Counted from the first letter of the stretch, positions 9,137 through 19,272 are shown. The stretch is 64,000 nt of DNA from Pedobacter yonginensis (GCF_003173595.1 NZ_QGNZ01000001.1:620001-684000), one strand, 5' to 3'. The notes: a model not told the origin generated them from the sequence alone. Program-made: numbers and translations.

Positions 9137-11953
9137 ATGCCAAACCTAACTTCGAAGTATTTTTCTCTTTTATTTCTGTTGGGTTTGGCTTGTGCAACGG
9201 CCTTAGCCCAAAACAACCATTTGTGGTACAATAAGCCAGCACAAAAGTGGACAGATGCACTTCCGATTGGAAATGGGCGTTTGGGCGCTATGATTTTTGC
9301 GGGGCCAAGTGTAGATCATATTCAGTTTAACGAAGAAACGCTTTGGAGCGGTAAACCGAGAAATTATAACAAAAAAGGTGCCTCCGCTTATCTGCCTCAA
9401 ATTAGAAAATTACTCTTCGAAGGGAAACAAAAAGAAGCCGAAGATCTTGCTCAGCAACAATTTATGGGTCTTTTGAGTGAAACTGGAGATCGTAAAAAAT
9501 GGGTCGAGGAGATGCATTCGCGTAAGGGGATGGTAGGAAATGCGGCTTTAGCGCAATACGATGATCGAGACTGGAAAACGATTCAGGTTCCTTCGTATGA
9601 GGGTTGGGAAGCTGTAGGCTTAGCCAATTTGGATGGCGCTGTTTGGTTTAGAACCACTTTCGATGTTCCAGAAAGCTGGCTGGGCAAAAATCTAGTGCTG
9701 GATTTGAACCGAATCCGAGATCAGGATTTTACTTATATCAACGGACAATTGGTTGGCAATACAGATGGCAACGAACCAAGAAAATACACCATTCCTGCAA
9801 AACTGCTTAAAAAGGGATTAAATACGATTGCCATTCAGGTTTTAAACTACTTTGATAAAGGTGGCCTTGCTGGCTATAAAGACAAAACAAAGAAAATCGG
9901 TATTTATCCTGAGGGGCAAAGCATCGATCAGGGCATTTCTTTGGTGAAGGCTTGGAAATATAAAATTCAAAACGAAGATCCGCCAGAAGTGGCACAATAC
10001 CAAGCCAGTTACCAGCCTTTTGGCGATGTTAAGCTGTATTTCAAGCAACCCAAATTGCCCATATCCAATTACAAACGAAGTTTGGATTTAAGCACGGCCA
10101 TTGCTCAAACTTCATTTGATTTGGGCGGCGTAACCTACGTGCGAGAATATTTTGCAAGTGCACCCAACCAAGCTATTGTCATCCGTTTGTCATCGAATAA
10201 GTTGGCTTCCATTAGTTTTGATGCTGAACTTGCTAGTGTCCACCGAAAATCTGTTGTCCAGGTCTCTGATAATCATAGCTTGGCTCTTAATGTCGAGGTA
10301 AAAGATGGCGCATTAAAAGGTGTAGCGAGATTAACTGCTGTGCTTAAAGGTGGCACGGTAAGCATCGTTAATCAGAAAATCAGCATCAACCGGGCCGATG
10401 AAGTAACGCTCTATTTAACCGCCGGAACGAATTTTATCGATGCAAAAGATGTTTCGGGTAATCCTGATCTTGCAAATGTTAAGGCATTGGTTGGATTGAA
10501 AGACAAAAGCTACGCAGTTGTTAAAGCCGATCATATTAAAGAATATCAATCGTATTACAATAGCTTTAGCGTAAATTTTGGTGCATCAGAAAATGAAAAT
10601 TTGCCAACTGATGAACGATTGGAAAAGTTTGCCACTTCACATGACGCCGCCTTTGCTGGCTTGTATATGCAGTATGGGCGTTATTTGTTAATCTCCAGTT
10701 CCCGACCGGGCACCCAACCCGCTAATTTACAAGGCATTTGGAATGATTTGCTCAGCCCGCCCTGGGGCAGCAAATACACCACCAACATCAACTTGGAAAT
10801 GAATTATTGGCCTACTGAGGTTTTAAATTTATCGGCCCTAAACGATCCGCTTTTCAAAAAAATTGAGGGTTTATCTAGGTCTGGGCAAGAAACGGCCAAA
10901 GACTATTACAATGCCCGAGGCTGGGTTTTACACCACAATACCGATATATGGAATGCTACAGCACCTATAAATGCCTCAAATCATGGCATTTGGGTTTCTG
11001 GTGCAGGATGGCTAAGCACACACCTTTGGGAACATTATTTATTTACTAAAGACAAAGCTTTTTTAGAAACGGAAGGCTATCCATTAATGAAAGGCGCCGC
11101 AATGTTTTTTATGGATTTTCTGGTTAAAGACCCAAAAACAGGTTGGTTAATTAGCACACCATCCAATTCGCCAGAAAATGGTGGTTTGGTTGCAGGGCCA
11201 ACAATGGATCATCAAATCATCAGATCGCTTTTTAAAAATTGTATCGAAGCCTCAAAAGTGCTAGGTAAAGATGAAGCGTTCAGGAAAAACTTAATTACCA
11301 AACTGCAACAGCTCGCACCCAACCAAATCGGCAAGTTTGGTCAGTTGCAAGAATGGTTGCAGGATATAGACGATACCACCAACAAGCATCGCCACGTGTC
11401 GCATTTGTGGGGTGTTTTCCCTGGAAATGACATCACTTGGGATGGAGATGCTAAAATGATGCAAGCGGCAAAGCAATCTTTAATATATCGGGGTGATGAT
11501 GCAACGGGCTGGAGTTTGGCTTGGAAAATAAATTTTTGGGCCAGATTTAAAGATGGTGATCATGCCATGAAATTGGTTAAATTATTGATGAAGCCCGCCG
11601 GAAATGGTTCAGGATCTTATCTAAACTTATTCGATGCCCATCCGCCTTTTCAAATTGATGGGAATTTTGGTGGCTCGGCAGGCCTTGCAGAAATGATTGT
11701 ACAAAGTCACCAAGGCTATTTGGATCTTTTGCCTGCCTTACCAAGCGATTTACCCTTTGGCGAAATCAAAGGTTTGTGTGCAAGAGGTGGTTTTGAGCTG
11801 AACATCAATTGGGATAAAGGAAGATTAACTGGACTAGAGGTGAAATCAAAAGCAGGTGGTGTATGTAAAATTAAGTATAAAAACCAAGCCATTAGCATCG
11901 ATACCAAAGTAGGGGGCATTTATAAGGTGAGTAGCGATTTGAAAGTATTATGA
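9137..11953 (+). CDS. GH95 alpha-L-fucosidase/alpha-L-galactosidase with inserted beta-sandwich domain
   Basis: A 938-residue secreted enzyme with signal peptide to about residue 24. GH95 hallmarks are present: LWYNKPAQKWTDALPIGNGR, FNEETLWSG, PANLQGIWND, NINLEMNYWPTE, HRHVSHLWGVFPG and FDAHPPFQIDGNFGG. The family removes terminal alpha-1,2-L-fucose or, in pectin loci, alpha-L-galactose. Unlike typical GH95 proteins of roughly 780-820 residues, it has about 170 extra residues (115-287) inside the N-terminal domain, with a galactose-binding-like pattern (VWFRTTFDVPESW, FTYINGQLVGNTDG, LLKKGLNTIAIQVLNYFD). The GH95 domain resumes at YQASYQPFGDVKL. It overlaps the next gene by ATGA. Confidence 0.93.
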   Translation: MPNLTSKYFSLLFLLGLACATALAQNNHLWYNKPAQKWTDALPIGNGRLGAMIFAGPSVDHIQFNEETLWSGKPRNYNKKGASAYLPQIRKLLFEGKQKEAEDLAQQQFMGLLSETGDRKKWVEEMHSRKGMVGNAALAQYDDRDWKTIQVPSYEGWEAVGLANLDGAVWFRTTFDVPESWLGKNLVLDLNRIRDQDFTYINGQLVGNTDGNEPRKYTIPAKLLKKGLNTIAIQVLNYFDKGGLAGYKDKTKKIGIYPEGQSIDQGISLVKAWKYKIQNEDPPEVAQYQASYQPFGDVKLYFKQPKLPISNYKRSLDLSTAIAQTSFDLGGVTYVREYFASAPNQAIVIRLSSNKLASISFDAELASVHRKSVVQVSDNHSLALNVEVKDGALKGVARLTAVLKGGTVSIVNQKISINRADEVTLYLTAGTNFIDAKDVSGNPDLANVKALVGLKDKSYAVVKADHIKEYQSYYNSFSVNFGASENENLPTDERLEKFATSHDAAFAGLYMQYGRYLLISSSRPGTQPANLQGIWNDLLSPPWGSKYTTNINLEMNYWPTEVLNLSALNDPLFKKIEGLSRSGQETAKDYYNARGWVLHHNTDIWNATAPINASNHGIWVSGAGWLSTHLWEHYLFTKDKAFLETEGYPLMKGAAMFFMDFLVKDPKTGWLISTPSNSPENGGLVAGPTMDHQIIRSLFKNCIEASKVLGKDEAFRKNLITKLQQLAPNQIGKFGQLQEWLQDIDDTTNKHRHVSHLWGVFPGNDITWDGDAKMMQAAKQSLIYRGDDATGWSLAWKINFWARFKDGDHAMKLVKLLMKPAGNGSGSYLNLFDAHPPFQIDGNFGGSAGLAEMIVQSHQGYLDLLPALPSDLPFGEIKGLCARGGFELNINWDKGRLTGLEVKSKAGGVCKIKYKNQAISIDTKVGGIYKVSSDLKVL

Positions 11954-14900
11954 GGAATTTTTTAAGCGTTTTTTTCACTTTGCTTTGCCTGGCACCATTC
12001 AAAAATCTGTCGGCTCAAACTTCTGTAAGAAAGGATATTTTGTTAAATGCAAATTGGCAAACCACAGCCGATGAAAGTAGCATCCATGCTTTTGATGGCT
12101 TTCAAGCCGAAAAATATAATGTTTCGAAATGGAAAACCGTGAACGTACCCCACAACTGGGATCAGTACGAAGGCTACCAACGCAAACTTCATGGCAATAA
12201 ACATGGCTACGCTTGGTATAGAAAAACCTTTAAAAGTAATGAAAAAAGGCTTGGAAAACGCTTTTTCCTGTATTTTGAAGGCGTTGGTTCTTACGCAACC
12301 ATCTGGCTCAATGGCAAAAAGGTGGGTTGTCATGCCGGCGGGCGCACCACTTTTACCTTAGATGTTACAGCCGCGATAAAAGTTAACAATCAAGAGAATG
12401 TGTTGGCGGTACGGGCCGACCATCCTGCAAATATTCAAGATTTGCCTTGGGTTGATGGGGGATGCTCTACCGAAAGAGGTTTTTCCGAAGGCTCTCAACC
12501 GATGGGTATTTTCAGACCGGTTCATTTAATGGTGACAAATGAAACCAGAATTGAGCCTTTTGGCGTACACATTTGGAATGACGATAAAATTTCGGCTCAA
12601 TCTGCTGTGTTGAAAATCGAAACCACATTAAAAAATTACAGTTCCAAAAGCAAAAACATTGTGGTGCGTAGCCAATTGTTGGATCGTGAAGGAAAACTGA
12701 TTCTTGAACTCAAACAGGCAGAAACCTTATCCGCAGGAGAGGAAAAGGTATTTACCAAGCAAACGCCTAAAATTAACAATCCCAAACTTTGGTCGTTAGA
12801 AAACCCATACTTGTACACCCTAAAAACCACCATTTTAGAGCAGGGGAAATTGGTTGATGAGCTAAAAACGCCTTACGGAATACGTTGGATTAGTTGGCCC
12901 ATAGGCGATAAAGCCAGTCAGAAGGTGTTTCTTTTAAATGGAAAACCGGTTTTTATAAATGGCATTGCAGAGTATGAACATTTAATTGGGCAGAGCCATG
13001 CCTTTAGCAACGAACAAATCCGATCGCGTGTAATGCAAGTTAAATCAACAGGTTTTAACGCCTTTCGCGATGCGCATCAACCCCATAATTTGCTGTATTC
13101 TGATTATTGGGACCAGATGGGCATCCTCTGTTGGACGCAAATGGCGGCGCACATTTGGTACGATACACCAGAATTTAGAAAGAATTTCAAATCACTATTA
13201 ACCGATTGGGTTAAAGAGCGCAGAAATAGTCCGGCGGTGGTGTTATGGGGTTTAGAAAATGAGAGTACTCTACCAGAAGATTTTGCAAAAGAATGCACCG
13301 AATTAATCAGAAAACTAGATCCAACGGCCTCATCGCAACGGAAGGTAACCACCTGTAACGGCGGTAAAGGTACCGATTGGGATGTACCACAAAACTGGAC
13401 GGGAACTTATGGCGGCAATCCGTTAACTTATGGTGAGGATTTAAAAAGACAGGTTCTGGTAGGCGAGTACGGGGCCTGGCGTACGCTCGATCTCCATAGC
13501 TTGACTGCAACAGAAAAAGGTTACACAGAAAACAGTATGGCTGATTTGATGGAAACCAAAGTGCGTTTAGCCGATTCTGTTAAAAATGAAACGGCAGGAC
13601 ACTTTTTTTGGCTCTACAGCTCACATGATAACCCAGGGCGGGTGCAGGGTGGCGAGGGATTGAGGGATTTAGACCGGGTAGGACCTGTAAATTATAAGGG
13701 CATGATTACGCCTTGGGAGGAACCAACTGATGTATATTATATGTTTAGGAGCAATTTTGCGCCCAAACAATCCGCACCTATGGTTTATATCGTTTCTCAT
13801 ACATGGCCAAATCGATGGTCAACTACAGGAATAAAAGACAGCGTTGTGGTGTATTCTAATTGTGATGAGGTGGAGCTTTTTAATGACATGGATGGTAAAT
13901 CTCTGGGCAAGAAAACCAAAAAGGGCATTGGGAGTCATTTTCAATGGGATAAGCCTGATATTCAATACAATGTACTCTATGCAATTGGTTATGTAAACGG
14001 AAAAGCGGTTGCCAAAGATGTTGTTGTGTTGAATGGCCTACCAAAAGCACCAAATTTTGGTCGTTTAGTTCATCAAACCAATATACTTGAGGCCCAAAAT
14101 AATCGAAACTACTTGTATCGATTAAATTGTGGAGGCCCAGACTACACGGATGAATATGGAGAGGTTTGGTCGGCAGATCAACAGCTAAACCCCGAAAACA
14201 AAAACTACGGCTCTAGCTCTTGGACTTCGACATTTCCAGGGGTTCCAACTTTCTTTGCCAGTCAACGGCGAACTTTTGCTCCCATCGATGGCACTTCAGA
14301 CTGGAAATTAATGCAATCGTTTCGGTATGGAAGAGATCAATTAAAGTTTCATTTCCCGATTCCCGCAGATGGAGAATACATGGTAGAATTGTATTTTACC
14401 GAGCCTTGGTTGGGCCTTGGAGGCGGTTTAAACGCAGAGAAAATGCGTTTATTTGATGTAGCCATAAACAACAAGACCGTCATTCAAGATTTGGACATTT
14501 GGAAGGAAGTGGGTACCAACAAGGTATTGAAAAAAACTGTAAAGGTGTACAGCAAAGCGGGTGAGTTGGTGATTTCCTTTCCGCAAGTAAAAGCAGGGCA
14601 GGCCATTATATCAGCAATTGCAATTAGTACGCTAAACCAAAACATTAAGATTGGCACGCAGCGCAACTCCATCATAAACGCAGCGCAAAGTGATGAATAT
14701 AAAGTGAGCAGCTGGATGGATATAGGGGATAGGCAATATCAAAATGGTTTGGCAGAATTTACCGCATTACCTACCAATTTTTATGGTGCAGAATGGATTC
14801 AAATGCGTGCTAAACATGGCGAAGTTTCATTCAAGATGAACCAAGAAGCAGATGTGTTTATTGCTTTAGATACGAATAATGCCACGATTCCAAAAAGTTA

Positions 14901-15447
14901 TGAAGATACGAAAACTCAAATCTCAAATGGATTGGGCAAAACTTTCGAGGTTTATCGGAAAAGGCATCAAAAAGGCGATCAAGTGCTTGTAGATAAGGAT
15001 GTTGCAACAGTGGTCGTTATTCCACCAAGCAATTTGCAACCCGCTTACGATTTAAAAACACTCACAACTTACAAAGCCACAGATGCTACTCTAAAAGGGA
15101 ATAATATTGTAAAGGAAGATTTAATGGGAAAGCCAAGGGTAACTTTCAAGAGTACCTTTGGAGATGCGCTAGAATTTAGCTTATCGGTAGGCGTGGCGGA
15201 CACTTATTCACTTACGTTAAAGTACCACAATCCTTTTGAACAGAATTTAACCGCTATGATCGAATTTAGAGTGGCAGATGGAACGCTAATGAAAACTGAA
15301 AAGGCAATTTTCACCCCAACCAAAGCGGGTAAATGGAATTATCTAAATACCAACACTGGAAGTATGATTAATGCCGGAACTTACAAACTAAGCATCATTG
15401 CAGAAAACAGTAGAGGTTTAACCATAGATGCTTTGGATGTTCAATAA
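11950..15447 (+). CDS. Large secreted GH2 glycosidase with malectin-like and C-terminal binding domains
   Basis: A 1165-residue multidomain GH2 enzyme. After the signal peptide come the sugar-binding jelly roll (VNVPHNWDQYEG, YFEGVGSYATIWLNGKKVG), an Ig-like domain and the TIM barrel. The likely acid/base is Glu438 in WGLENEST and the nucleophile Glu506 in VGEYGAW. Residues of about 720-890 form a malectin-like domain (YRLNCGGPDYTDEYG), followed by two further beta-rich segments to the end, the last resembling a CBM (YSLTLKYHNPFEQNLTAMIEF). Family activities include beta-galactosidase, beta-glucuronidase and beta-galacturonidase; pectin context favours one of these. Start overlaps GH95 by 4 bases, so the two are translationally coupled. 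Confidence 0.9.
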   Translation: MRNFLSVFFTLLCLAPFKNLSAQTSVRKDILLNANWQTTADESSIHAFDGFQAEKYNVSKWKTVNVPHNWDQYEGYQRKLHGNKHGYAWYRKTFKSNEKRLGKRFFLYFEGVGSYATIWLNGKKVGCHAGGRTTFTLDVTAAIKVNNQENVLAVRADHPANIQDLPWVDGGCSTERGFSEGSQPMGIFRPVHLMVTNETRIEPFGVHIWNDDKISAQSAVLKIETTLKNYSSKSKNIVVRSQLLDREGKLILELKQAETLSAGEEKVFTKQTPKINNPKLWSLENPYLYTLKTTILEQGKLVDELKTPYGIRWISWPIGDKASQKVFLLNGKPVFINGIAEYEHLIGQSHAFSNEQIRSRVMQVKSTGFNAFRDAHQPHNLLYSDYWDQMGILCWTQMAAHIWYDTPEFRKNFKSLLTDWVKERRNSPAVVLWGLENESTLPEDFAKECTELIRKLDPTASSQRKVTTCNGGKGTDWDVPQNWTGTYGGNPLTYGEDLKRQVLVGEYGAWRTLDLHSLTATEKGYTENSMADLMETKVRLADSVKNETAGHFFWLYSSHDNPGRVQGGEGLRDLDRVGPVNYKGMITPWEEPTDVYYMFRSNFAPKQSAPMVYIVSHTWPNRWSTTGIKDSVVVYSNCDEVELFNDMDGKSLGKKTKKGIGSHFQWDKPDIQYNVLYAIGYVNGKAVAKDVVVLNGLPKAPNFGRLVHQTNILEAQNNRNYLYRLNCGGPDYTDEYGEVWSADQQLNPENKNYGSSSWTSTFPGVPTFFASQRRTFAPIDGTSDWKLMQSFRYGRDQLKFHFPIPADGEYMVELYFTEPWLGLGGGLNAEKMRLFDVAINNKTVIQDLDIWKEVGTNKVLKKTVKVYSKAGELVISFPQVKAGQAIISAIAISTLNQNIKIGTQRNSIINAAQSDEYKVSSWMDIGDRQYQNGLAEFTALPTNFYGAEWIQMRAKHGEVSFKMNQEADVFIALDTNNATIPKSYEDTKTQISNGLGKTFEVYRKRHQKGDQVLVDKDVATVVVIPPSNLQPAYDLKTLTTYKATDATLKGNNIVKEDLMGKPRVTFKSTFGDALEFSLSVGVADTYSLTLKYHNPFEQNLTAMIEFRVADGTLMKTEKAIFTPTKAGKWNYLNTNTGSMINAGTYKLSIIAENSRGLTIDALDVQ

Positions 15448-15545
15448 GATAAGATGGTATAATATGTAGCCAAAATCTTATATGAATGCTGCAATTTAGA
15501 CATGCATATTTGTTTTAACCAAATTAATACACGAGCCAACAACTA

Positions 15546-17114
15546 ATGAAAGGTCTTCCTATTCTCGATCTTGCGATTATCTTCATTTACCTTGTTGGAA
15601 TGATATTGGTTGGCGTTTATTTTTCTAGAAAAAATAAAAATTCCGAGCAATTTACAAAAGCTTCGGGCCTCATTCCCGGATGGGCAATAGGATTATCTAT
15701 TTACGCAACATTTTTAAGCAGCAACACCTTTCTTGGCGTACCTGGAAAAGCTTTCGGTGGAAATTGGAATGCATTTGTTTTTAGCATCTCGATGCCACTA
15801 GCCGCGTGGATTGCCTCAAAATACTTTGTGCCATTTTATAGAAATACAGGTGAAATTTCTGCTTATACCCATTTAGAAAAACGATTTGGAGCATGGGCTA
15901 GGGTATATGCCGTAATCTGTTTTCTGCTTACTCAATTGGCCAGAATGGGATCTATCTTTTTTGGTATCGCACTAAGTTTGCAAGCCCTCACAGGATATTC
16001 CATGCAGATGATTATGATTGTAATGGGCATCTGTATCATTATTTACACCGTTTTAGGAGGAATTGAAGCGGTAATATGGACAGAAGTAGTGCAAGCCGTT
16101 GTTAAAACATTTGGTGCCTTGCTTATCCTTTACCTCATTGTTACCAATATGCCAGGTGGGGTCTCAAAAATTGTTGACATTGGTCAGTCTGCACACAAAT
16201 TTAGCTTGGGTAGTTTTAAATTCGATTTTATAAATTCATCCTTTTGGGTAGTGTTGCTGTATGGTTTTTTCATCAACCTAAACAATTTTGGGATGGATCA
16301 AAACTACATCCAACGGTACCACACGGCTTCATCGAGTAAAGCTGCATCAAAATCCATTTGGCTTTGTGTGTATTTATATGTACCTGCATCCTTACTGTTT
16401 TTTATTATAGGATCTTGTTTGTATGCGTACTATGATGTGAATCCAGATTTGGTGCAATCCATCAAACATCAGGTGGCTTTAGAGCGATTGCCGATTAACA
16501 GCTCGGCCACACAAGTGTTAAATTTAGAAAGAACCTTACAACCAGCAGATTATGGCGATAAAATTATGCCCCATTTCATGGTCACGAAGATTCCGATAGG
16601 CTTGGTTGGCTTAATTGTTTCAGCTATTTTATCTGCGGCAATGAGCACCATAAGCTCTGGAATGAATGCTTCAGCAACTGTTTTTTCAGTTGATATTTAT
16701 AAAAGATACATTAAGCCCGATGTAACCGAAAAGCAAAATCTGTCACTGTTACACTTGGCAACCATTGTATTTGGCTTACTTGGGATGATTGCTGGCATCG
16801 CGATGATTGGCGTGAAAAGTATTTTAGACGTTTGGTGGGAACTTTCGGGCATTTTTGCCGCAGGGATGTTGGGCATGTTTCTATTGGGCATCATCAGTAG
16901 GCAAACCAAAAACCATGAGGCCATCACCGCAACCATAATTGGTATTGCCGTGATTATATGGATGACTTTTTCTTCGCTTCTGCCTCCAGAATACGAAGTT
17001 TTTAGAAATCCCTTGCACAAAAATATGATTATCGTGGTGGGCACCTTAACCATATTTTTAACCGGAATTTTTCTGACAAAAATTAAAAATAGAAAACTTA
17101 AAACAGCGAATTAG
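15546..17114 (+). CDS. Sodium:solute symporter (SSS family), sugar-type
   Basis: A 522-residue inner-membrane protein with about 13 hydrophobic segments. It begins with the short out-facing start IIFIYLVGMILVGVYFS and contains SSS signatures such as LSIYATFLSSNTFLGVPGKAFG, GGIEAVIWTEVVQAVVKTFGA and SAILSAAMSTISSGMNASATV. SSS transporters couple sugar or sugar-acid uptake to sodium. It lies 98 bases after the large GH2 gene and before an aldolase-like gene, suggesting import of a monosaccharide or uronate released by the upstream hydrolases. CATATTTG at 15505-15512 could be a weak promoter box of its own. The second symporter in this window (54033) has a different sequence. Confidence 0.92.
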   Translation: MKGLPILDLAIIFIYLVGMILVGVYFSRKNKNSEQFTKASGLIPGWAIGLSIYATFLSSNTFLGVPGKAFGGNWNAFVFSISMPLAAWIASKYFVPFYRNTGEISAYTHLEKRFGAWARVYAVICFLLTQLARMGSIFFGIALSLQALTGYSMQMIMIVMGICIIIYTVLGGIEAVIWTEVVQAVVKTFGALLILYLIVTNMPGGVSKIVDIGQSAHKFSLGSFKFDFINSSFWVVLLYGFFINLNNFGMDQNYIQRYHTASSSKAASKSIWLCVYLYVPASLLFFIIGSCLYAYYDVNPDLVQSIKHQVALERLPINSSATQVLNLERTLQPADYGDKIMPHFMVTKIPIGLVGLIVSAILSAAMSTISSGMNASATVFSVDIYKRYIKPDVTEKQNLSLLHLATIVFGLLGMIAGIAMIGVKSILDVWWELSGIFAAGMLGMFLLGIISRQTKNHEAITATIIGIAVIIWMTFSSLLPPEYEVFRNPLHKNMIIVVGTLTIFLTGIFLTKIKNRKLKTAN

Positions 17115-17172
17115 CTTCATTCTAGGCACATTCAGATAGTCATTTAACTAAAATTTATCCCATCATTTACAA

Positions 17173-18105
17173 ATGGAAAACTCACAAAAAGGGTTCATCC
17201 CGGTTATGCTTACGCCTTTTTTAAGCAACGGAAATATAGATTATCCAGCATTAACACAGCTAACAGAAATTTATTTACAAGCAGGTTCGTCGGGTTTGTT
17301 TGCGAATTGTTTGTCGAGCGAAATGTTCGAACTCACAGATCAGGAGCGCATCCAAGCCATTAGGCACGTGATCAAAGTGGTTAATGGTGCAGTTCCTGTG
17401 GTGGCTACGGGTACTTTTGGTGGCGCAATTTCAAAGCAAGCCGATTTTGTAAAAGCCGTTAGCGATGAAGGTGTGGAAGCCGTTATTGCCATTACGAGCT
17501 TGCTTGCCGATGAAAAGGAGAGCGATGATGTGTTTAATGATCGGGTTTTCAATTTATTAAATCAAACGAATGAAATTCCAATCGGTTTTTATGAATGCCC
17601 TGTGCCCTACAAAAGGGTGTTAAAACCAACGCAACTTGAAAGTTTTGTTTCAACCGGACGCGTAATTTACCACAAAGATACCTGTTTGGATTTAGCACAG
17701 ATTAAGCAAAAACTTAAGTTGACTGAAAATTATGCCTTTGGATTGTATGATGCTTACATTGTTCATGCGGTAGAATCACTAAAGGCAGGCTCATCTGGTT
17801 TATCTTGCATTCAAGGCAATTATTTTCCCGAGCTAATTGTTTGGCTTTGCGATCATTACAACGATGAAAGTTTAACAGAAGAAGTGCAGCTTGTGCAACA
17901 ATTTCTAATTGACAACATGGATGTGATGCACAACGTTTATCCCATTGTATCGAAATATTTCTTGCAAAAGAGGGGCCTAAACATCTCTACTTTTACGCGT
18001 CGGGAGGTAGGTGCTTTTACGCCGACTGTTGTTAAAGAAGTAGAACAATTATTTGAAGATTATGCGGCCTTAAGGAGCGATTTGAATATTCAGGTTTTTA
18101 TCTAA
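17173..18105 (+). CDS. DHDPS/NAL-family aldolase or lyase
   Basis: A 310-residue cytoplasmic (beta/alpha)8 protein of the dihydrodipicolinate synthase/N-acetylneuraminate lyase superfamily. It starts with KGFIPVMLTPFLSNGNID and has the Schiff-base lysine in IYHKDTC (Lys168) and the partner tyrosine in GFYECPVPYKR (Tyr140). Superfamily members cleave or form 2-keto-3-deoxy sugar acids with pyruvate as one partner. The usual GTTGE substrate loop is replaced by ANCLSSEM, so it is unlikely to be a housekeeping DHDPS. Beside a symporter and a fucose-isomerase-like gene, it may handle a keto-deoxy acid from pectin, but the substrate is not shown. Confidence 0.85.
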   Translation: MENSQKGFIPVMLTPFLSNGNIDYPALTQLTEIYLQAGSSGLFANCLSSEMFELTDQERIQAIRHVIKVVNGAVPVVATGTFGGAISKQADFVKAVSDEGVEAVIAITSLLADEKESDDVFNDRVFNLLNQTNEIPIGFYECPVPYKRVLKPTQLESFVSTGRVIYHKDTCLDLAQIKQKLKLTENYAFGLYDAYIVHAVESLKAGSSGLSCIQGNYFPELIVWLCDHYNDESLTEEVQLVQQFLIDNMDVMHNVYPIVSKYFLQKRGLNISTFTRREVGAFTPTVVKEVEQLFEDYAALRSDLNIQVFI

Positions 18106-18173
18106 GGGAATTGAAGAATTACAAAACTATGCAAAGCGGCAAGACTGCTGTTGAAGAGTTAACCTAATGATTA

Positions 18174-19043
18174 TTAATTCAGATACTTTCTTTTATAATC
18201 TAACGGAGTCATTCCGGTTACTTTTTTAAAGTGGCGGTAAAAGTTAGATACATTGTTAAAACCACAATCAAAGCAAATCATTTCAGTTGGCAGTTTGTTT
18301 TCGATTAAAAATCTGCACGCATGGCTTACCCTAATTTCGATTAGAAAATCATAAAAGGTTTTTTTCGTCATTAATTTAAAATACCTGCAAAAAGAGGTCA
18401 CGCTTAAATTGCTTAGGGATGCAACTTCATCCAGCGTAATATCCTTTTTGTAATTGCTTAAGGTGTAGTTACATATCTTGTTAATCCGCAGGGTTTCCGA
18501 TTCGTTAGATTGATAAAACGTATTTTTACTGGTTACGATGGAATCATATTCATCGGTTTCGGCTAGGGTTTTAAGGATGGATAAAAGAATAATAATCCGA
18601 TCGAGATTTGTGGCATCAACGGCATTTCTCATTAAATCAACCAATTTATCTTTTGCCTTTCCCTTAATCACCATTCCGCTTTTTGCCTTTTCAAATAATT
18701 TAGGAATTAAGTAGGCTTCGGGCAGGTTTAATAAATATTTACCTAGGCAATCGGGTAAAAAATGAATCACCATGGCTTCAGTATTTAAATCGGGATTTCC
18801 TTGAAAGTATTCGTCTTTGCAACGCCAGGTATGTGGTAAATTCTCGCCAAGCAAAACCATTTCATCTGGTTCAAAATTGCTGATGTTGTCGCCAATAAAT
18901 CGCACGCCTTCACCCTTAATAACATAGTGCAACTCCAACTCTGGGTGGTAATGCCAAATGTTGCCGAAATCTGGCTTAATATCATGGCGAATACTAAATG
19001 AACTTTGAAGCGTGACAGGAACTTTATGAAAATGCGGTTTCAT
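18174..19043 (-). CDS. AraC-family transcriptional regulator with cupin sensor
   Basis: A 289-residue regulator. The N-terminal half is a cupin-like sugar-binding fold (IWHYHPELELHYVIKGEGVRF, MVLLGENLPHTW). The C-terminal 100 residues hold two helix-turn-helix motifs typical of AraC: LDEVASLSNLSVTSFCRYFK and ICFDCGFNNVSNFYRHFKKV, ending TPLDYKRKYLN. It is convergent with the aldolase gene and divergent from the isomerase gene, with two perfect palindromes in the 229-base gap. The likely role is sugar-responsive control of the isomerase unit and possibly itself. The inducer is unknown. Confidence 0.93.
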   Translation of the reverse strand: MKPHFHKVPVTLQSSFSIRHDIKPDFGNIWHYHPELELHYVIKGEGVRFIGDNISNFEPDEMVLLGENLPHTWRCKDEYFQGNPDLNTEAMVIHFLPDCLGKYLLNLPEAYLIPKLFEKAKSGMVIKGKAKDKLVDLMRNAVDATNLDRIIILLSILKTLAETDEYDSIVTSKNTFYQSNESETLRINKICNYTLSNYKKDITLDEVASLSNLSVTSFCRYFKLMTKKTFYDFLIEIRVSHACRFLIENKLPTEMICFDCGFNNVSNFYRHFKKVTGMTPLDYKRKYLN

Positions 19044-19125
19044 GATTCAGTACAAATATTTGGTTAGGGGCTACAACATTATGTTTGGCAAATCATAACT
19101 ATTGAGTGCTTAAAGTTAGGGTATA

Positions 19126-19142
19126 ATAGGATAATATCCTAT
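19126..19142. promoter_or_regulatory. 17-bp perfect palindrome, candidate AraC operator
   Basis: Arms ATAGGATA and TATCCTAT flank a single central A. The site lies 83 bases before the AraC-type start and 131 bases before the isomerase start, in the divergent gap. Perfect symmetry over 8-bp arms in a short regulatory gap suggests a protein-binding site. AraC proteins more often use direct repeats, so another regulator is possible. Confidence 0.45.
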
Positions 19143-19231
19143 ATTAATTTGCTAAAAACTATTAGTAATTAACGTTTTTGATTGCTGAGTTTTGTATATG
19201 GCCTGTTAGGCAATAACCAAAATATAAACCG

Positions 19232-19259
19232 ACAAATTATTTATATAGAAATAATTTGT
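19232..19259. promoter_or_regulatory. Inverted repeat with 11-bp arms just before the isomerase start
   Basis: Arms ACAAATTATTT (19232-19242) and AAATAATTTGT (19249-19259) pair perfectly around the loop ATATAG. The repeat ends 13 bases before the ATG at 19273. As DNA it could be an operator overlapping the promoter; as RNA it would form an 11-bp AU-rich stem over the ribosome entry region. No T-run follows, so it is not a terminator. Confidence 0.5.
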
Positions 19260-19272
19260 TTATTAATGAATT

